DNA from: JAGHBT01 sp035311885 | GTDB lineage: Bacteria; Krumholzibacteriota; Krumholzibacteriia; Krumholzibacteriales; WJIX01 | NCBI GenBank assembly: GCA_964554125.1 | Contig: CAZKNG010000031.1 | Span: 1 to 23,380 of the forward strand | Direction: 5' to 3' | Length of the DNA stretch: 23,380 bases | Shown: in pieces, positions 8,332 through 16,290 of the stretch | Layout: each line of letters starts with the position of its first letter | Position numbering within the stretch: the first letter of the stretch is position 1 | Notes under the pieces: model-generated | Databases searched by the model: none | Told to the model about the DNA's origin: nothing | Seen by the model: only the letters and a program-made list of their open reading frames with translations | Translations under genes and position numbers: made by a program

Positions 8332-9417
8332 ATCGATATACTTAAAACTGCAAGGACTATAGCAAAATCACAAAAGAGAGTTTCGGATCTTTTTGCTCGC
8401 ATGCTTGAAGGGGGGAAACATCCTTCCTCAATGCTTTTTACCGGGCCGGAAGGATCGGGCAAGGAGCTCATGGCTTTATATATAGCCGCCGGATTAAACT
8501 GTGAGGGAGATTGCCTCAAAGGGGAACACTCCTGTCCGGTATGCTCTAAGATATCACGGCTCGAACATCCTGATATTCATTTGATATACCCCCTTCCGTA
8601 CGGGACTATAGAAAAATCATATTCGGCGGTTATTGAAAGCAGAAGAGAGGATTTCTTTAATAGCGGGGAATTCGGCCGCAAGGCCAGAAGCATAGGGATA
8701 GACCTTATTAGAAGGGTGATCGAAAAGACGTCAAAACACCCGTTCGAAGGAAAAAAAACATTAGTGATCATATATGAAGCTCATCTGGCCACAATAGAAG
8801 CGCAGAACGCTTTTTTGAAGCTTCTTGAAGAGCCGCCCGGATCAGTTGTGATAATTCTTGTGACAGAATTTCCCGATAAACTGCTTCCGACAATAACCTC
8901 GAGATGCTACGAGGTCAGATTTGATTACTTGTCGGACGCCGACGTGGAATCTTTTCTGATCGAAAACCGCGGGTTGAAAAAGGAAGAAGCGCTGAGGAGG
9001 GCGGCCCTGTCAGAGGGGAATATCAGAAGGGCTGTAAGATACAGCGACAAGAGGTTCAGAGGGCTGGTAAAGAAAGCCGAACGGATCGTCGGATTAATCC
9101 TCGACGGAGAAGGAAGAAAAATTACCCTTGAAGCAGAAGCGCTGGCCGGAGAGTACGACCGCGAAGAGCTCGCGGCACTCCTTGAGGAGATCGCCAGGGT
9201 CTTTGAGATTTTAATGAGAAAGGATCAGAAGAGGGGGAAGCTGCAAGAGGCGGTCATAGGTGAATTGGGGAGAGAAAGAATAGCCGGGGCGGAGAAGAGG
9301 AATATACCGTCCGATTTAGAAAAGATACTTAAAGCGTCTGATAATCTTTCCAGAAACGCCGATGTCGAACTGACTCTCCTGCAACTCATGCTTGATTTGG
9401 CGGGTGAGTGGTATTAA
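8332..9417 (+). CDS. holB: DNA polymerase III delta' subunit (clamp loader), start codon unclear
   Basis: A clamp-loader AAA+ subunit that helps load the beta sliding clamp. The positions below are from ATG 8401. There is a P-loop-like GPEGSGKE (15-22), a four-Cys zinc module (Cys34, Cys38, Cys45, Cys48), a degenerate Walker B (IIYEAH), the family block AQNAFLKLLEEPP (134-146) and the SRC motif (167-169). ATG 8401 has no Shine-Dalgarno sequence and falls inside the conserved N-terminal helix. The frame stays open upstream, and its Gln (codon 8371) lies 23 residues before the end of MLF, the same spacing as in DnaX between VGQ and the LF before the P-loop. There is no in-frame ATG, GTG or TTG upstream. 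The annotated start is therefore ATC 8332, 7 nt after AAGGA, as a best guess. Confidence 0.82.
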   Translation: MDILKTARTIAKSQKRVSDLFARMLEGGKHPSSMLFTGPEGSGKELMALYIAAGLNCEGDCLKGEHSCPVCSKISRLEHPDIHLIYPLPYGTIEKSYSAVIESRREDFFNSGEFGRKARSIGIDLIRRVIEKTSKHPFEGKKTLVIIYEAHLATIEAQNAFLKLLEEPPGSVVIILVTEFPDKLLPTITSRCYEVRFDYLSDADVESFLIENRGLKKEEALRRAALSEGNIRRAVRYSDKRFRGLVKKAERIVGLILDGEGRKITLEAEALAGEYDREELAALLEEIARVFEILMRKDQKRGKLQEAVIGELGRERIAGAEKRNIPSDLEKILKASDNLSRNADVELTLLQLMLDLAGEWY

Positions 9418-9447
9418 ATTGAAGCCATATCCATAAAGGCAGGTTTT

Positions 9448-9476
9448 GGTTCTGCAGGCTGAAACCGCAGAATACC
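9448..9476 (+). other. Imperfect hairpin between holB and ricT
   Basis: TTCTGC (9450-9455) pairs with GCAGAA (9467-9472). GG and CC (9457-9458 and 9465-9466) add an inner step after a bulged A, with loop CTGAAA. There is no T-run, so it is not a terminator. A perfect 12-bp palindrome, CTGAATATTCAG, follows at 9480-9491, just before the ricT Shine-Dalgarno. This could be an mRNA processing or stability element, or chance. Confidence 0.3.
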
Positions 9477-9506
9477 GATCTGAATATTCAGCCCCCGGAG
9501 AAGGTT

Positions 9507-10361
9507 ATGGAAATAGTCGAAGTCAAATTCAAATCTTTAAGAAAAGAACTGTTTCTTAACGCCAAGCAGCTGTATCTGAAAGAGGGGAACTACTGTATAG
9601 TGGAAGCTGACAGGGGCGAAGATATTGGTATAATCATGGATATTTACACCGGGAGCGGTGAGGAGCTCAAGGATATTGAGAAGCATATCTTAAGGCATGC
9701 CACAGACTCCGATATGAAGGAGATAGAAGAAGCCCACAGAAAAGAAGATGAGGCTCTCGAGATTTGCCAGCAGAAAGTGGATGAACATAATCTCCCCATG
9801 AAACTTGTTGATGTGGAGTGGCAGTTCGACGGGAACAAGATAACATTTTATTTTACTTCAGATAAAAGGATAGATTTCAGGGAACTGGTAAGGGATCTGG
9901 CAGCGGTTTTCAAAACACGGATAGACCTCCGCCAGATTGGAGTAAGGGATGAGGCCAGAAGGTTTGACGGAGTCGGGATGTGCGGGAGAAGACTCTGCTG
10001 TTCCCTTTTTATAAAGAATTTTAATCCGATCACACTTAAGATGGCAAAGGAACAGAATCTTCCTCTGACGCCGGCAAAGATTTCAGGAGTTTGCGGAAGG
10101 TTGATGTGCTGTCTCGCTTTTGAACTGGATGAGTACAAGGACTTTATGAAGGGCATACCAAAAAGCGGCAGTAATGTCAGGTACAAGGGCAAACAGTACA
10201 GAGTGGAGAAGACAAATTTCTTCAAAAGAAGCGTTGTTATGACTGACATGGATGGAGAAACAGTGGAAATTCCGGCGAGATCTTTTCTGGATGAGTCTGT
10301 TGAAGAAGATTCAGGCGGGGAGAAAAAGCCCAAAAGCCCCGCCAATAAAAAAGCAGAATAA
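9507..10361 (+). CDS. ricT: RicT/PSP1-domain protein (YaaT family)
   Basis: The 284 residues include the PSP1 C-terminal domain. In Bacillus, RicT forms an Fe-S-containing complex with RicA and RicF that tunes RNase Y processing of mRNA. Two Cys-rich motifs stand out: CGRRLCC (159-165) and CGRLMCC (196-202). They contain the Cys set expected to hold the cluster, and they flank the typical FNPITLKMAKEQNLPLTPAKISG segment. The acidic and Lys-rich C-terminal tail (about 262-284) looks disordered. GGAGAAGG lies at a good distance from the ATG. The holB-ricT-metG order is the same as in Firmicutes. No RicA or RicF homologue is visible in the window. Confidence 0.88.
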   Translation: MEIVEVKFKSLRKELFLNAKQLYLKEGNYCIVEADRGEDIGIIMDIYTGSGEELKDIEKHILRHATDSDMKEIEEAHRKEDEALEICQQKVDEHNLPMKLVDVEWQFDGNKITFYFTSDKRIDFRELVRDLAAVFKTRIDLRQIGVRDEARRFDGVGMCGRRLCCSLFIKNFNPITLKMAKEQNLPLTPAKISGVCGRLMCCLAFELDEYKDFMKGIPKSGSNVRYKGKQYRVEKTNFFKRSVVMTDMDGETVEIPARSFLDESVEEDSGGEKKPKSPANKKAE

Positions 10362-10384
10362 GTGAAGGGAGCTGTTTATAGAAG

Positions 10385-11902
10385 ATGGGAAGAAAAAAAT
10401 TCTACATAACAACGGCGATTGATTATGTAAACCAGAGACCTCACCTGGGAACTGCATACGAGAAAATCGGAGCCGATGTAATGGCCCGCTATAAACGAAA
10501 GCAGGGGTATGACACATTTTTCCTTATGGGAAATGATGAACACAGCGCCAATGTTGCAAATGAAGCGAAGAAAAGGGGTGTTGACGTACTGGAGTATTGC
10601 CGCGAAATGTCGGGGGAATTCAGGGGGGTATGGGAGCGGCTGAATATATCCTTTGATGATTTTATACATACGACTGAAGAGAGGCACGTTGAAAGTGTAA
10701 AAAGAATTTTTTCCAGAATAGAAGAGGGTGGATATATTTATAAGGGCAGATATAAAGGATTCTACTGTGAATCCTGCGAAGAATTCATTAGTGAAAAAGA
10801 CCTGGTTGACGGTCTTTGCCCCAAACATAAGCAGGAACCCAAAGAAATCGACGAGGAGAACTACTTTTTTGCTCTCAAAAAATTCGAAGAACCACTCCTC
10901 AAATATATCGAGAAGAACCCCCGGTTTATCCGGCCCGAGAAAAGGCGTAATGAAATAGTAAATGTGATAAAAGGCGGGCTGGAAGATATCTCCGTTTCGA
11001 GAATAGGAAAAGACTGGGGTATTCCCCTTCCCGCTGACAGCAGGCATGTGATTTACGTGTGGTTCGACGCTCTGACAAGTTATATATCGGCTCTTGGTTA
11101 CGGAAGAGACGGGAAGATGTACGGTAAATACTGGCCCGCCGACATTCATGTAATCGGAAAAGATATAACCAGATTTCATTGTATAATCTGGCCCGCTATG
11201 TTAATGGCCGCCGGAGAGCCGCTTCCTGAAAGCGTTTTTGCTCACGGATTCCTCTCTCTTTCCGGTGAAAAAATGAGCAAGACGAGAGGCAACGTGCTGG
11301 ACCCCGAGATTATAGAGGGAAAATTCGGAGCAGACGGGTTACGGTATCTGCTGTTGAGAGAGGTACCTTTTGACAGGGACGGAGATATTTCGATCGATCT
11401 GCTGGTTAACCGCTATAACGCTGAGCTCGCCAATGAGCTGGGTAATCTTTTCAGCAGAACTTCCTCGATGATCGTGAAATATCTGGGAGGAAATGTCAAG
11501 ACGGGACCCTTCGGTCCGGAATCGGCTCTTTATAAACCTCTTTCAGAGGCGCTTTCGGAATATATACGTTTTATGGACGAAATGCAGTTTTCAAGGGCGC
11601 TTGACGCATTCTGGAGGGTCATCCAGAGAGCGAACCGGTTTATCGAGGAGGAAAAACCCTGGAAGTTGAGCGGAGACGGCGGCGCGGAGGAAAAGTTGTC
11701 GGAAGTATTCCGCCAGCTGCTCGCGGTTCTTAAAACCGCGGGGGTGGTTCTTTCTCCGTTCATGCCGGATAAGATGTCGGATATGCTAAAGGGTTTGGGC
11801 GCGGAAGATCTCACGCTGGATTCCCTGCCGCTCGGTGAATCCGGAATAAAAGGACTGAGTAAACCGGATCCGCTTTTTCCCAGGATTGATAAGAACGACT
11901 GA
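10385..11902 (+). CDS. metG: Methionyl-tRNA synthetase (short form)
   Basis: A class I aminoacyl-tRNA synthetase of 505 residues that charges tRNA-Met. The HIGH motif appears as HLGT (20-23) and KMSKS as KMSKT (296-300). The connective-peptide zinc knuckle uses Cys128, Cys131, Cys145 and His148. The anticodon-binding block includes ANELGNLFSRT and FIEEEKPWKL. The dimerising, tRNA-binding C-terminal EMAP/Trbp111 domain of E. coli MetG is absent, so this is the short form. The start ATG is the only in-frame choice, as a TAG lies just upstream. Its best Shine-Dalgarno (AAGGGAG) is rather far away. It sits between ricT and the tatD fusion, as in Firmicutes. Confidence 0.95.
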   Translation: MGRKKFYITTAIDYVNQRPHLGTAYEKIGADVMARYKRKQGYDTFFLMGNDEHSANVANEAKKRGVDVLEYCREMSGEFRGVWERLNISFDDFIHTTEERHVESVKRIFSRIEEGGYIYKGRYKGFYCESCEEFISEKDLVDGLCPKHKQEPKEIDEENYFFALKKFEEPLLKYIEKNPRFIRPEKRRNEIVNVIKGGLEDISVSRIGKDWGIPLPADSRHVIYVWFDALTSYISALGYGRDGKMYGKYWPADIHVIGKDITRFHCIIWPAMLMAAGEPLPESVFAHGFLSLSGEKMSKTRGNVLDPEIIEGKFGADGLRYLLLREVPFDRDGDISIDLLVNRYNAELANELGNLFSRTSSMIVKYLGGNVKTGPFGPESALYKPLSEALSEYIRFMDEMQFSRALDAFWRVIQRANRFIEEEKPWKLSGDGGAEEKLSEVFRQLLAVLKTAGVVLSPFMPDKMSDMLKGLGAEDLTLDSLPLGESGIKGLSKPDPLFPRIDKND

Positions 11903-11927
11903 AGCACGGAGTCGGGACTGAAGAGAT

Positions 11928-13325
11928 ATGCTTATTGACTCACATGTACACCTGAATATGAAGCAATTCGCCAAAGATCGCGAGAGTGTCATAGAGCGCG
12001 CCCTTTCAACCGGTGTGGGAGAAATGGTCGGCATCAGTTTTGACCCGGAATCGATTGACGAGACTTTAGCTCTGAGTGAAAAGCACAGATCCCTGTTCGC
12101 GGCTGTGGGGATACATCCTCATGAAGCGGAAAAGTGGGATATGGGTATTGAGGATAAGATAAAGAAGGTCCTTTTCAGGAAGAAGGTGTTAGCTGTCGGG
12201 GAAATAGGGCTGGATTACTACCGGGACCTTTCCCCGCGCGATCTTCAGCGGGATATATTCAAAAAGCAGATCGCTATTGCGATCTATTTCGGGAAACCTA
12301 TAGTAGTGCATTGCAGGGAAGCCTTCGATGATGTTATTGAGATAATAAAGCGGGAAGGTGCAGGGGAGGTAGGAGGGATATTTCACGCGTTTCAGGGTGG
12401 AATCGAAGAGGCGGAAGAGATTCTCGGGGCTGGTTTTCTTGTTGGAATAGGAGGCCCCGTCACCTATAAAAACTCCCGTCTTCCGGAAACTGTCAAACGA
12501 CTTCCTTCCAGCAGTTTTGTGCTCGAAACAGATTGTCCCTATCTGCCCCCGGTCCCTTACAGGGGGAAGAGGAACGAGCCGGCCTATGTCAGGCTTGTTG
12601 CCGAGAAAGTTGCCGATATAAAAGGTGTTTCCACGGAAGATATCGAAAGAGCTACAGAATCAAATTATAGAAGGGTTCTTAAGAATGAAAAACCTCCGGC
12701 GGAGAGTATTAGTTACTCGATAAAGAATAATCTTTATCTTAACGTAACTAATTTTTGTACAAATGATTGCCGGTTCTGTCCCGCGAGAAAAAAGAACAAT
12801 GAGCTTTACGGGTATAACCTGAATTTGCTCACCGAGCCGGAAATAGACGATATAATAGAAAGTGCCGCGGAAGAGCTCGGCAGGCGGACCTTTAAGGAAA
12901 TCGTATTCTGCGGATACGGAGAACCGACCGCGAGGCTTGACGTAATAACCAAAGTTGCCGGAGCCCTGAAAAAGTACGGTATACCTGTAAGGCTGGACAC
13001 GAACGGACAGGGGAACATGATAAACAGGTCTGATATTGTGCCCCGTCTCGAGGAGTATTTTGATCTTGTTTCGGTAAGCATGAATGCCTCAGGCAGAGAC
13101 AGCTATCTGCGTCTTTGCAGGCCCGACGCGGGCGGGAAGGCCTATGATGCCGTAATGGAATTTATTACCAGAGCGGCCGCCTCAGAGATGAATTGTATTG
13201 TTACAGCGGTGGATTTCCCGGGAGTTGATATTGAGAAATGCAGGAGTGCGGCTGAAAACATTCCGGATGTGGAATTTAAAGTAAGAAACTGGCAGCTGGA
13301 TCCCCCTAATAATCCTCGAGTGTGA
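11928..13325 (+). CDS. TatD-family metal-dependent hydrolase fused to a radical SAM domain
   Basis: One 465-residue chain with two domains. Residues 1-253 are a TatD-type TIM-barrel nuclease/hydrolase with its metal ligands: HVH (His6, His8), GEIGLDYY (Glu92), VHCR (His128), His153 in HAFQGG (usually HCFSG) and ETDCPYL (Asp202). Residues about 268-465 are a radical SAM domain. It has CTNDCRFC (Cys277, Cys281, Cys284), which would hold the SAM-binding 4Fe-4S cluster, a GYGEPTAR motif (329-336) and LDTNGQGN. A TatD-linked radical SAM family is known in other bacteria, as neighbours or fusions, but its reaction is unknown to me. The joint is in frame with no stop or gap between the parts. A 182-bp non-coding stretch follows. 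Confidence 0.9.
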   Translation: MLIDSHVHLNMKQFAKDRESVIERALSTGVGEMVGISFDPESIDETLALSEKHRSLFAAVGIHPHEAEKWDMGIEDKIKKVLFRKKVLAVGEIGLDYYRDLSPRDLQRDIFKKQIAIAIYFGKPIVVHCREAFDDVIEIIKREGAGEVGGIFHAFQGGIEEAEEILGAGFLVGIGGPVTYKNSRLPETVKRLPSSSFVLETDCPYLPPVPYRGKRNEPAYVRLVAEKVADIKGVSTEDIERATESNYRRVLKNEKPPAESISYSIKNNLYLNVTNFCTNDCRFCPARKKNNELYGYNLNLLTEPEIDDIIESAAEELGRRTFKEIVFCGYGEPTARLDVITKVAGALKKYGIPVRLDTNGQGNMINRSDIVPRLEEYFDLVSVSMNASGRDSYLRLCRPDAGGKAYDAVMEFITRAAASEMNCIVTAVDFPGVDIEKCRSAAENIPDVEFKVRNWQLDPPNNPRV

Positions 13326-13507
13326 TAATCTTTTTAGAAAAGAGAAAAGACAGTATTTATAGTACGCCGTCATTTGATTATGGTAGTATGTTAAAATGTT
13401 AAAGGTAACGGCATGACTTGATTATCCCGGCCCGTCTTCAAAGACAGGCCGGTGATCCGGCGCCCGTTGATCTTAAAGGAAGATGGGGGTGGTCCTTGGC
13501 AGACAAT
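13326..13507 (+). other. Leader of ksgA with two mutually exclusive hairpins
   Basis: This 182-bp stretch shows no convincing gene, although a TTG frame from 13418 is open into ksgA. A strong hairpin is formed by CCGGCC (13427-13432) plus GTCT (13434-13437) pairing with AGAC (13442-13445) plus GGCCGG (13447-13452), with loop TCAA and one C-A mismatch. The 3' arm can instead pair as GCCGG (13448-13452) with CCGGC (13457-13461) around TGAT. A third small stem, ATCTT/AAGAT, brackets AAAGG near 13470-13483. There is no T-run and no clear promoter. The alternative pairings could control translation or be fortuitous. Confidence 0.35.
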
Positions 13508-14311
13508 ATGCACGGAAAACCGAAGAAGAGCCTCGGGCAGAATTATCTTGTTACAGCTTCTGTAGCGGGCAAAATAGTTGAGGCAATTGATCCCGGCCCT
13601 GAGGAATTGGTGTTCGAGATAGGCCCGGGCAAAGGAGCTCTTACTTCGCGCCTTTCAGAAAGCGGAGCTGACCTTGTGGCTTTTGAGATTGACAGGGCCC
13701 TCGCCGATGATCTGAAGGGTGTTTTCAGGGATGATAAGGTTGAAGTAGTTAACGAGGACGTGCTGAAAGTGGATTTTGAAGCGGAAGCGTTGAGAAGAAA
13801 AAAGGGGAAGTACAAAGTAATAGGAAATATTCCATATATGCTTACCAGCAGTATCCTCATCAGGATTCCCGCCTGGAAGGGCTGCACCCTCGCGGTTATT
13901 ATGGTTCAGAAGGAGGTCGCCGAGCGTGTCGCGGCTCCCGCGGGTGACAGCAACTGCGGCCTGCTGGCCGTTTTCCTGCAGAGTTATCTGAATGTCGAGA
14001 AGGTGCTGAAGGTTGCCGCCGGTTCCTTCTACCCGCGGCCGGGTGTAGACAGCGCGGTGCTGAGGTTTACCAGGGACCGCAAGGAGAGGGCCCCGGAGAA
14101 CAGAGAACTCTATTTCGCGTTTTTGAAGAAGGCCTTCTCGAAGCGGAGGAAGAAACTGAGAAATGTTCTTTTCAGGAAAAAAGACTCAGATAGAAGGGAA
14201 AGGGCTGAAAGGCTGGAAGACCTTTCGGGAATCGATCTCGGCAAAAGGGCTGAAGAATTAAGCCTGGACGAATGGTTCTGTTTGTTTTCTTCATATTTGG
14301 AGATAGGATGA
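13508..14311 (+). CDS. ksgA: 16S rRNA dimethyladenosine transferase (RsmA/KsgA)
   Basis: KsgA dimethylates two adjacent adenines near the 3' end of 16S rRNA, a late check in 30S assembly. The 267 residues start in the usual way (PKKSLGQNYL). They contain SAM motif I EIGPGKG (37-43), acidic motif FEID (59-62), the catalytic NIPY (107-110), VQKEVAERV and YPRPGVDSAVL. A basic C-terminal domain follows. ATG 13508 matches family length. TTG 13496, closer to the GGGGGTGG upstream, would add four residues, and the open frame from TTG 13418 adds an unconserved leader. Its TGA overlaps the ATG of the barrel gene (ATGA). Confidence 0.93.
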   Translation: MHGKPKKSLGQNYLVTASVAGKIVEAIDPGPEELVFEIGPGKGALTSRLSESGADLVAFEIDRALADDLKGVFRDDKVEVVNEDVLKVDFEAEALRRKKGKYKVIGNIPYMLTSSILIRIPAWKGCTLAVIMVQKEVAERVAAPAGDSNCGLLAVFLQSYLNVEKVLKVAAGSFYPRPGVDSAVLRFTRDRKERAPENRELYFAFLKKAFSKRRKKLRNVLFRKKDSDRRERAERLEDLSGIDLGKRAEELSLDEWFCLFSSYLEIG

Positions 14312-16278
14312 AATCGGTTAAAGAGATACTGGGGGTTATGGTTCTGGTATTACTTGCCGGAAGTGCGGGGAGTCACGCCGCCGAAAGCGATTCGACAAAG
14401 ACCGCGCTTGGCTTTTCGGAGATAGACACGGTGAAAACCGAAAAACCGGTTGATGAGAAAAAACCCCGGCTGTTTACTCCGGAATGGAACATCACATCGA
14501 GGGCCGGGATGTCGAAAATAAGCCTGGGAAGCGGCATGAAGGCGACTATCAGGCCGGGAGGCGGATGGATTATAAACAGCAGTATTAGTGTCGAGAAAGA
14601 AAAGGACAGAACGAGAAATATGGTAGACCTGTCAGAGAACTTCAAGAACTCGGCGGTAAAGATCAAGCCGGACCATTATATGATTTCTCTTAGCGCCGGA
14701 GAGGATTACAGAAAGAGTAAGACCGTTTCGCTGTCCAGATTCGGCAAGGATATTATCTTCGAGAATGAGAGGGTGGGGGTAAAATTCGATTATAGTAAGC
14801 CAATTCTCAAAAACACAAAATCACTTATTTCTCTTGAGGGTGATTACGTCCAGGGCCAACAGGATTTTAAATATGACAGGAAAATATCGGGGTCGGCCCA
14901 TGGACATCTTGGCTACAGGATCGGGGACGGCTTGACTTTAAGCGGCGGGTACGGAGCTTTTATGTCCCGGGAGAGCAGCCAGATCGGATCGATCGAGTTT
15001 AATGACATACCGAGCAGGAGCGACACATTCAAGGTCAATGCCGGTTATGAAATGGGTGAGGGACAATTTTTAAGGGTAGAATATGAAAGGAAAAGCGGTG
15101 ATATAAAAAGGGTGGAGCCACCGCGGGGAAATTCCCTTGAAATTCTTGATAACCCCGAGCTGGCGAAGAGGGAGAAGATAGACGAGAAGGGGGAAATTTT
15201 AACTGTCAATTCGGGCTTCAAACCCTTTAGTTTTGTCACGGTGGAAATACAATTCAAACATTCCCTCGACGACAAGAAATACGATGTGGACAAGAGATTG
15301 TCAAAAAGCTATTCAAAGGACAACCTGACAGCAAATACCGTTTATGAGTTCAGTGAGAGAGGTGCCGCTACATTTACATTTGAGAAGACCAGAACAGATA
15401 TGGATTACGGTTTTAATTCTGTTTCGAGTTACACCGAGGATGACAATAAGCTTGGGTTCAGGGCTTCTCAGAGGATCGGCGAGGACCTTAGTATTTCGGC
15501 AAACGGGCGGATGTCGTTAAGCCAGAAATTCTATAAGAATTACGAGGAAAACCCGCGGGACGCGGATTATTACTATTACGGGGGCGGCGCGCAAATGTCG
15601 GCAAAACCTTTCGAAAAGGTTGACGCTAAGGTCGAAGTTAAAGCCAGCAGGTATGAAACCAGGAATATCGATGCCTCGCTGTCCAGTGATAACAATGTTG
15701 AATATGTTTACAGGCTTATCCCCGAGTTCAGCATAAAACCGGCCGGCTGGATATCCATTTCGCAGAGTTATGAGGTAAAAATGGAATATACCGAGTTTAC
15801 ATTCGACAGAAACCAGAACTACCTAGACAGGACGACAATACTTGACACGAAAGCGAAAATGAGCTTTCAGAAGGGTTTGAACTTCGGGTTTAACCACAGG
15901 TATGACATGAGGGATACCGGAAGCTACCTGACCGTTGAAGGCGAAGAAAATTACAACAGGACGAGGGAAAACTTCAAACACCGGGTAAAGATGAATGTCG
16001 ATTACGAAGCGGCCGATTTCCTCGACCTCTTTTCAAGCGCGCTTTTCCGCACCAGAAAGAGGAACAGCCTCGGCGTAGAGAACGGAGAGAAGGTCGTTAC
16101 CAGCTCAAATTTCTACGATTCCGGAACATTGAGAGTTGGTTTTAAGGGAGAGAAAGATATTACAGGTAACGGAAACATAAAACTTGACGTGGCTTATGTA
16201 AGGAATTACGGAAATAGAATTTCAGAGGCTATGAGAAAATACTGGGACATTAATATGAAACTGACATTTGATTTCTAG
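14308..16278 (+). CDS. Putative outer-membrane beta-barrel protein, family not recognised
   Basis: The product has 656 residues. A signal peptide (1-24, ending SHA) is followed by a short linker and then alternating polar/hydrophobic strands to the end. Many strands are 8-12 residues with aromatic caps (for example KTVSLSRFGKDIIFE and LTLSGGYGAFMS). The chain ends in KLTFDF, so the last residue is Phe, the classic signal read by the BAM machinery. No Cys was seen. I do not recognise the family. It lacks the OstA domain expected of LptD and has no plug domain as in TonB receptors. ATG 14308 overlaps the ksgA stop (ATGA) and has GGAG upstream; an in-frame ATG at 14272 would bury the signal peptide. 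A lipoprotein gene follows after 12 bp. Confidence 0.78.
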   Translation: MKSVKEILGVMVLVLLAGSAGSHAAESDSTKTALGFSEIDTVKTEKPVDEKKPRLFTPEWNITSRAGMSKISLGSGMKATIRPGGGWIINSSISVEKEKDRTRNMVDLSENFKNSAVKIKPDHYMISLSAGEDYRKSKTVSLSRFGKDIIFENERVGVKFDYSKPILKNTKSLISLEGDYVQGQQDFKYDRKISGSAHGHLGYRIGDGLTLSGGYGAFMSRESSQIGSIEFNDIPSRSDTFKVNAGYEMGEGQFLRVEYERKSGDIKRVEPPRGNSLEILDNPELAKREKIDEKGEILTVNSGFKPFSFVTVEIQFKHSLDDKKYDVDKRLSKSYSKDNLTANTVYEFSERGAATFTFEKTRTDMDYGFNSVSSYTEDDNKLGFRASQRIGEDLSISANGRMSLSQKFYKNYEENPRDADYYYYGGGAQMSAKPFEKVDAKVEVKASRYETRNIDASLSSDNNVEYVYRLIPEFSIKPAGWISISQSYEVKMEYTEFTFDRNQNYLDRTTILDTKAKMSFQKGLNFGFNHRYDMRDTGSYLTVEGEENYNRTRENFKHRVKMNVDYEAADFLDLFSSALFRTRKRNSLGVENGEKVVTSSNFYDSGTLRVGFKGEKDITGNGNIKLDVAYVRNYGNRISEAMRKYWDINMKLTFDF

Positions 16279-16290
16279 GAGAAGATAAGT

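Noticed and set aside
10376..11179. 267-residue - strand reading frame inside metG
   Set aside because: It is antisense to a complete, motif-rich methionyl-tRNA synthetase and shows no family features or Shine-Dalgarno.
13326..13420. Promoter for ksgA in the AT-rich part of the gap
   Set aside because: TTGATT and TTTAGA have no good -10 at 16-18 bp spacing; the matches are no better than chance.
13418..13507. N-terminal extension of KsgA from TTG 13418
   Set aside because: The 30 extra residues are unlike the family, and the DNA folds into strong hairpins typical of a leader.
14308..16278. LptD, suggested by the surA-pdxA-ksgA context
   Set aside because: There is no N-terminal OstA domain, no Cys pairs for the usual disulfides, and no recognisable LptD motif. 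The context alone is not enough.
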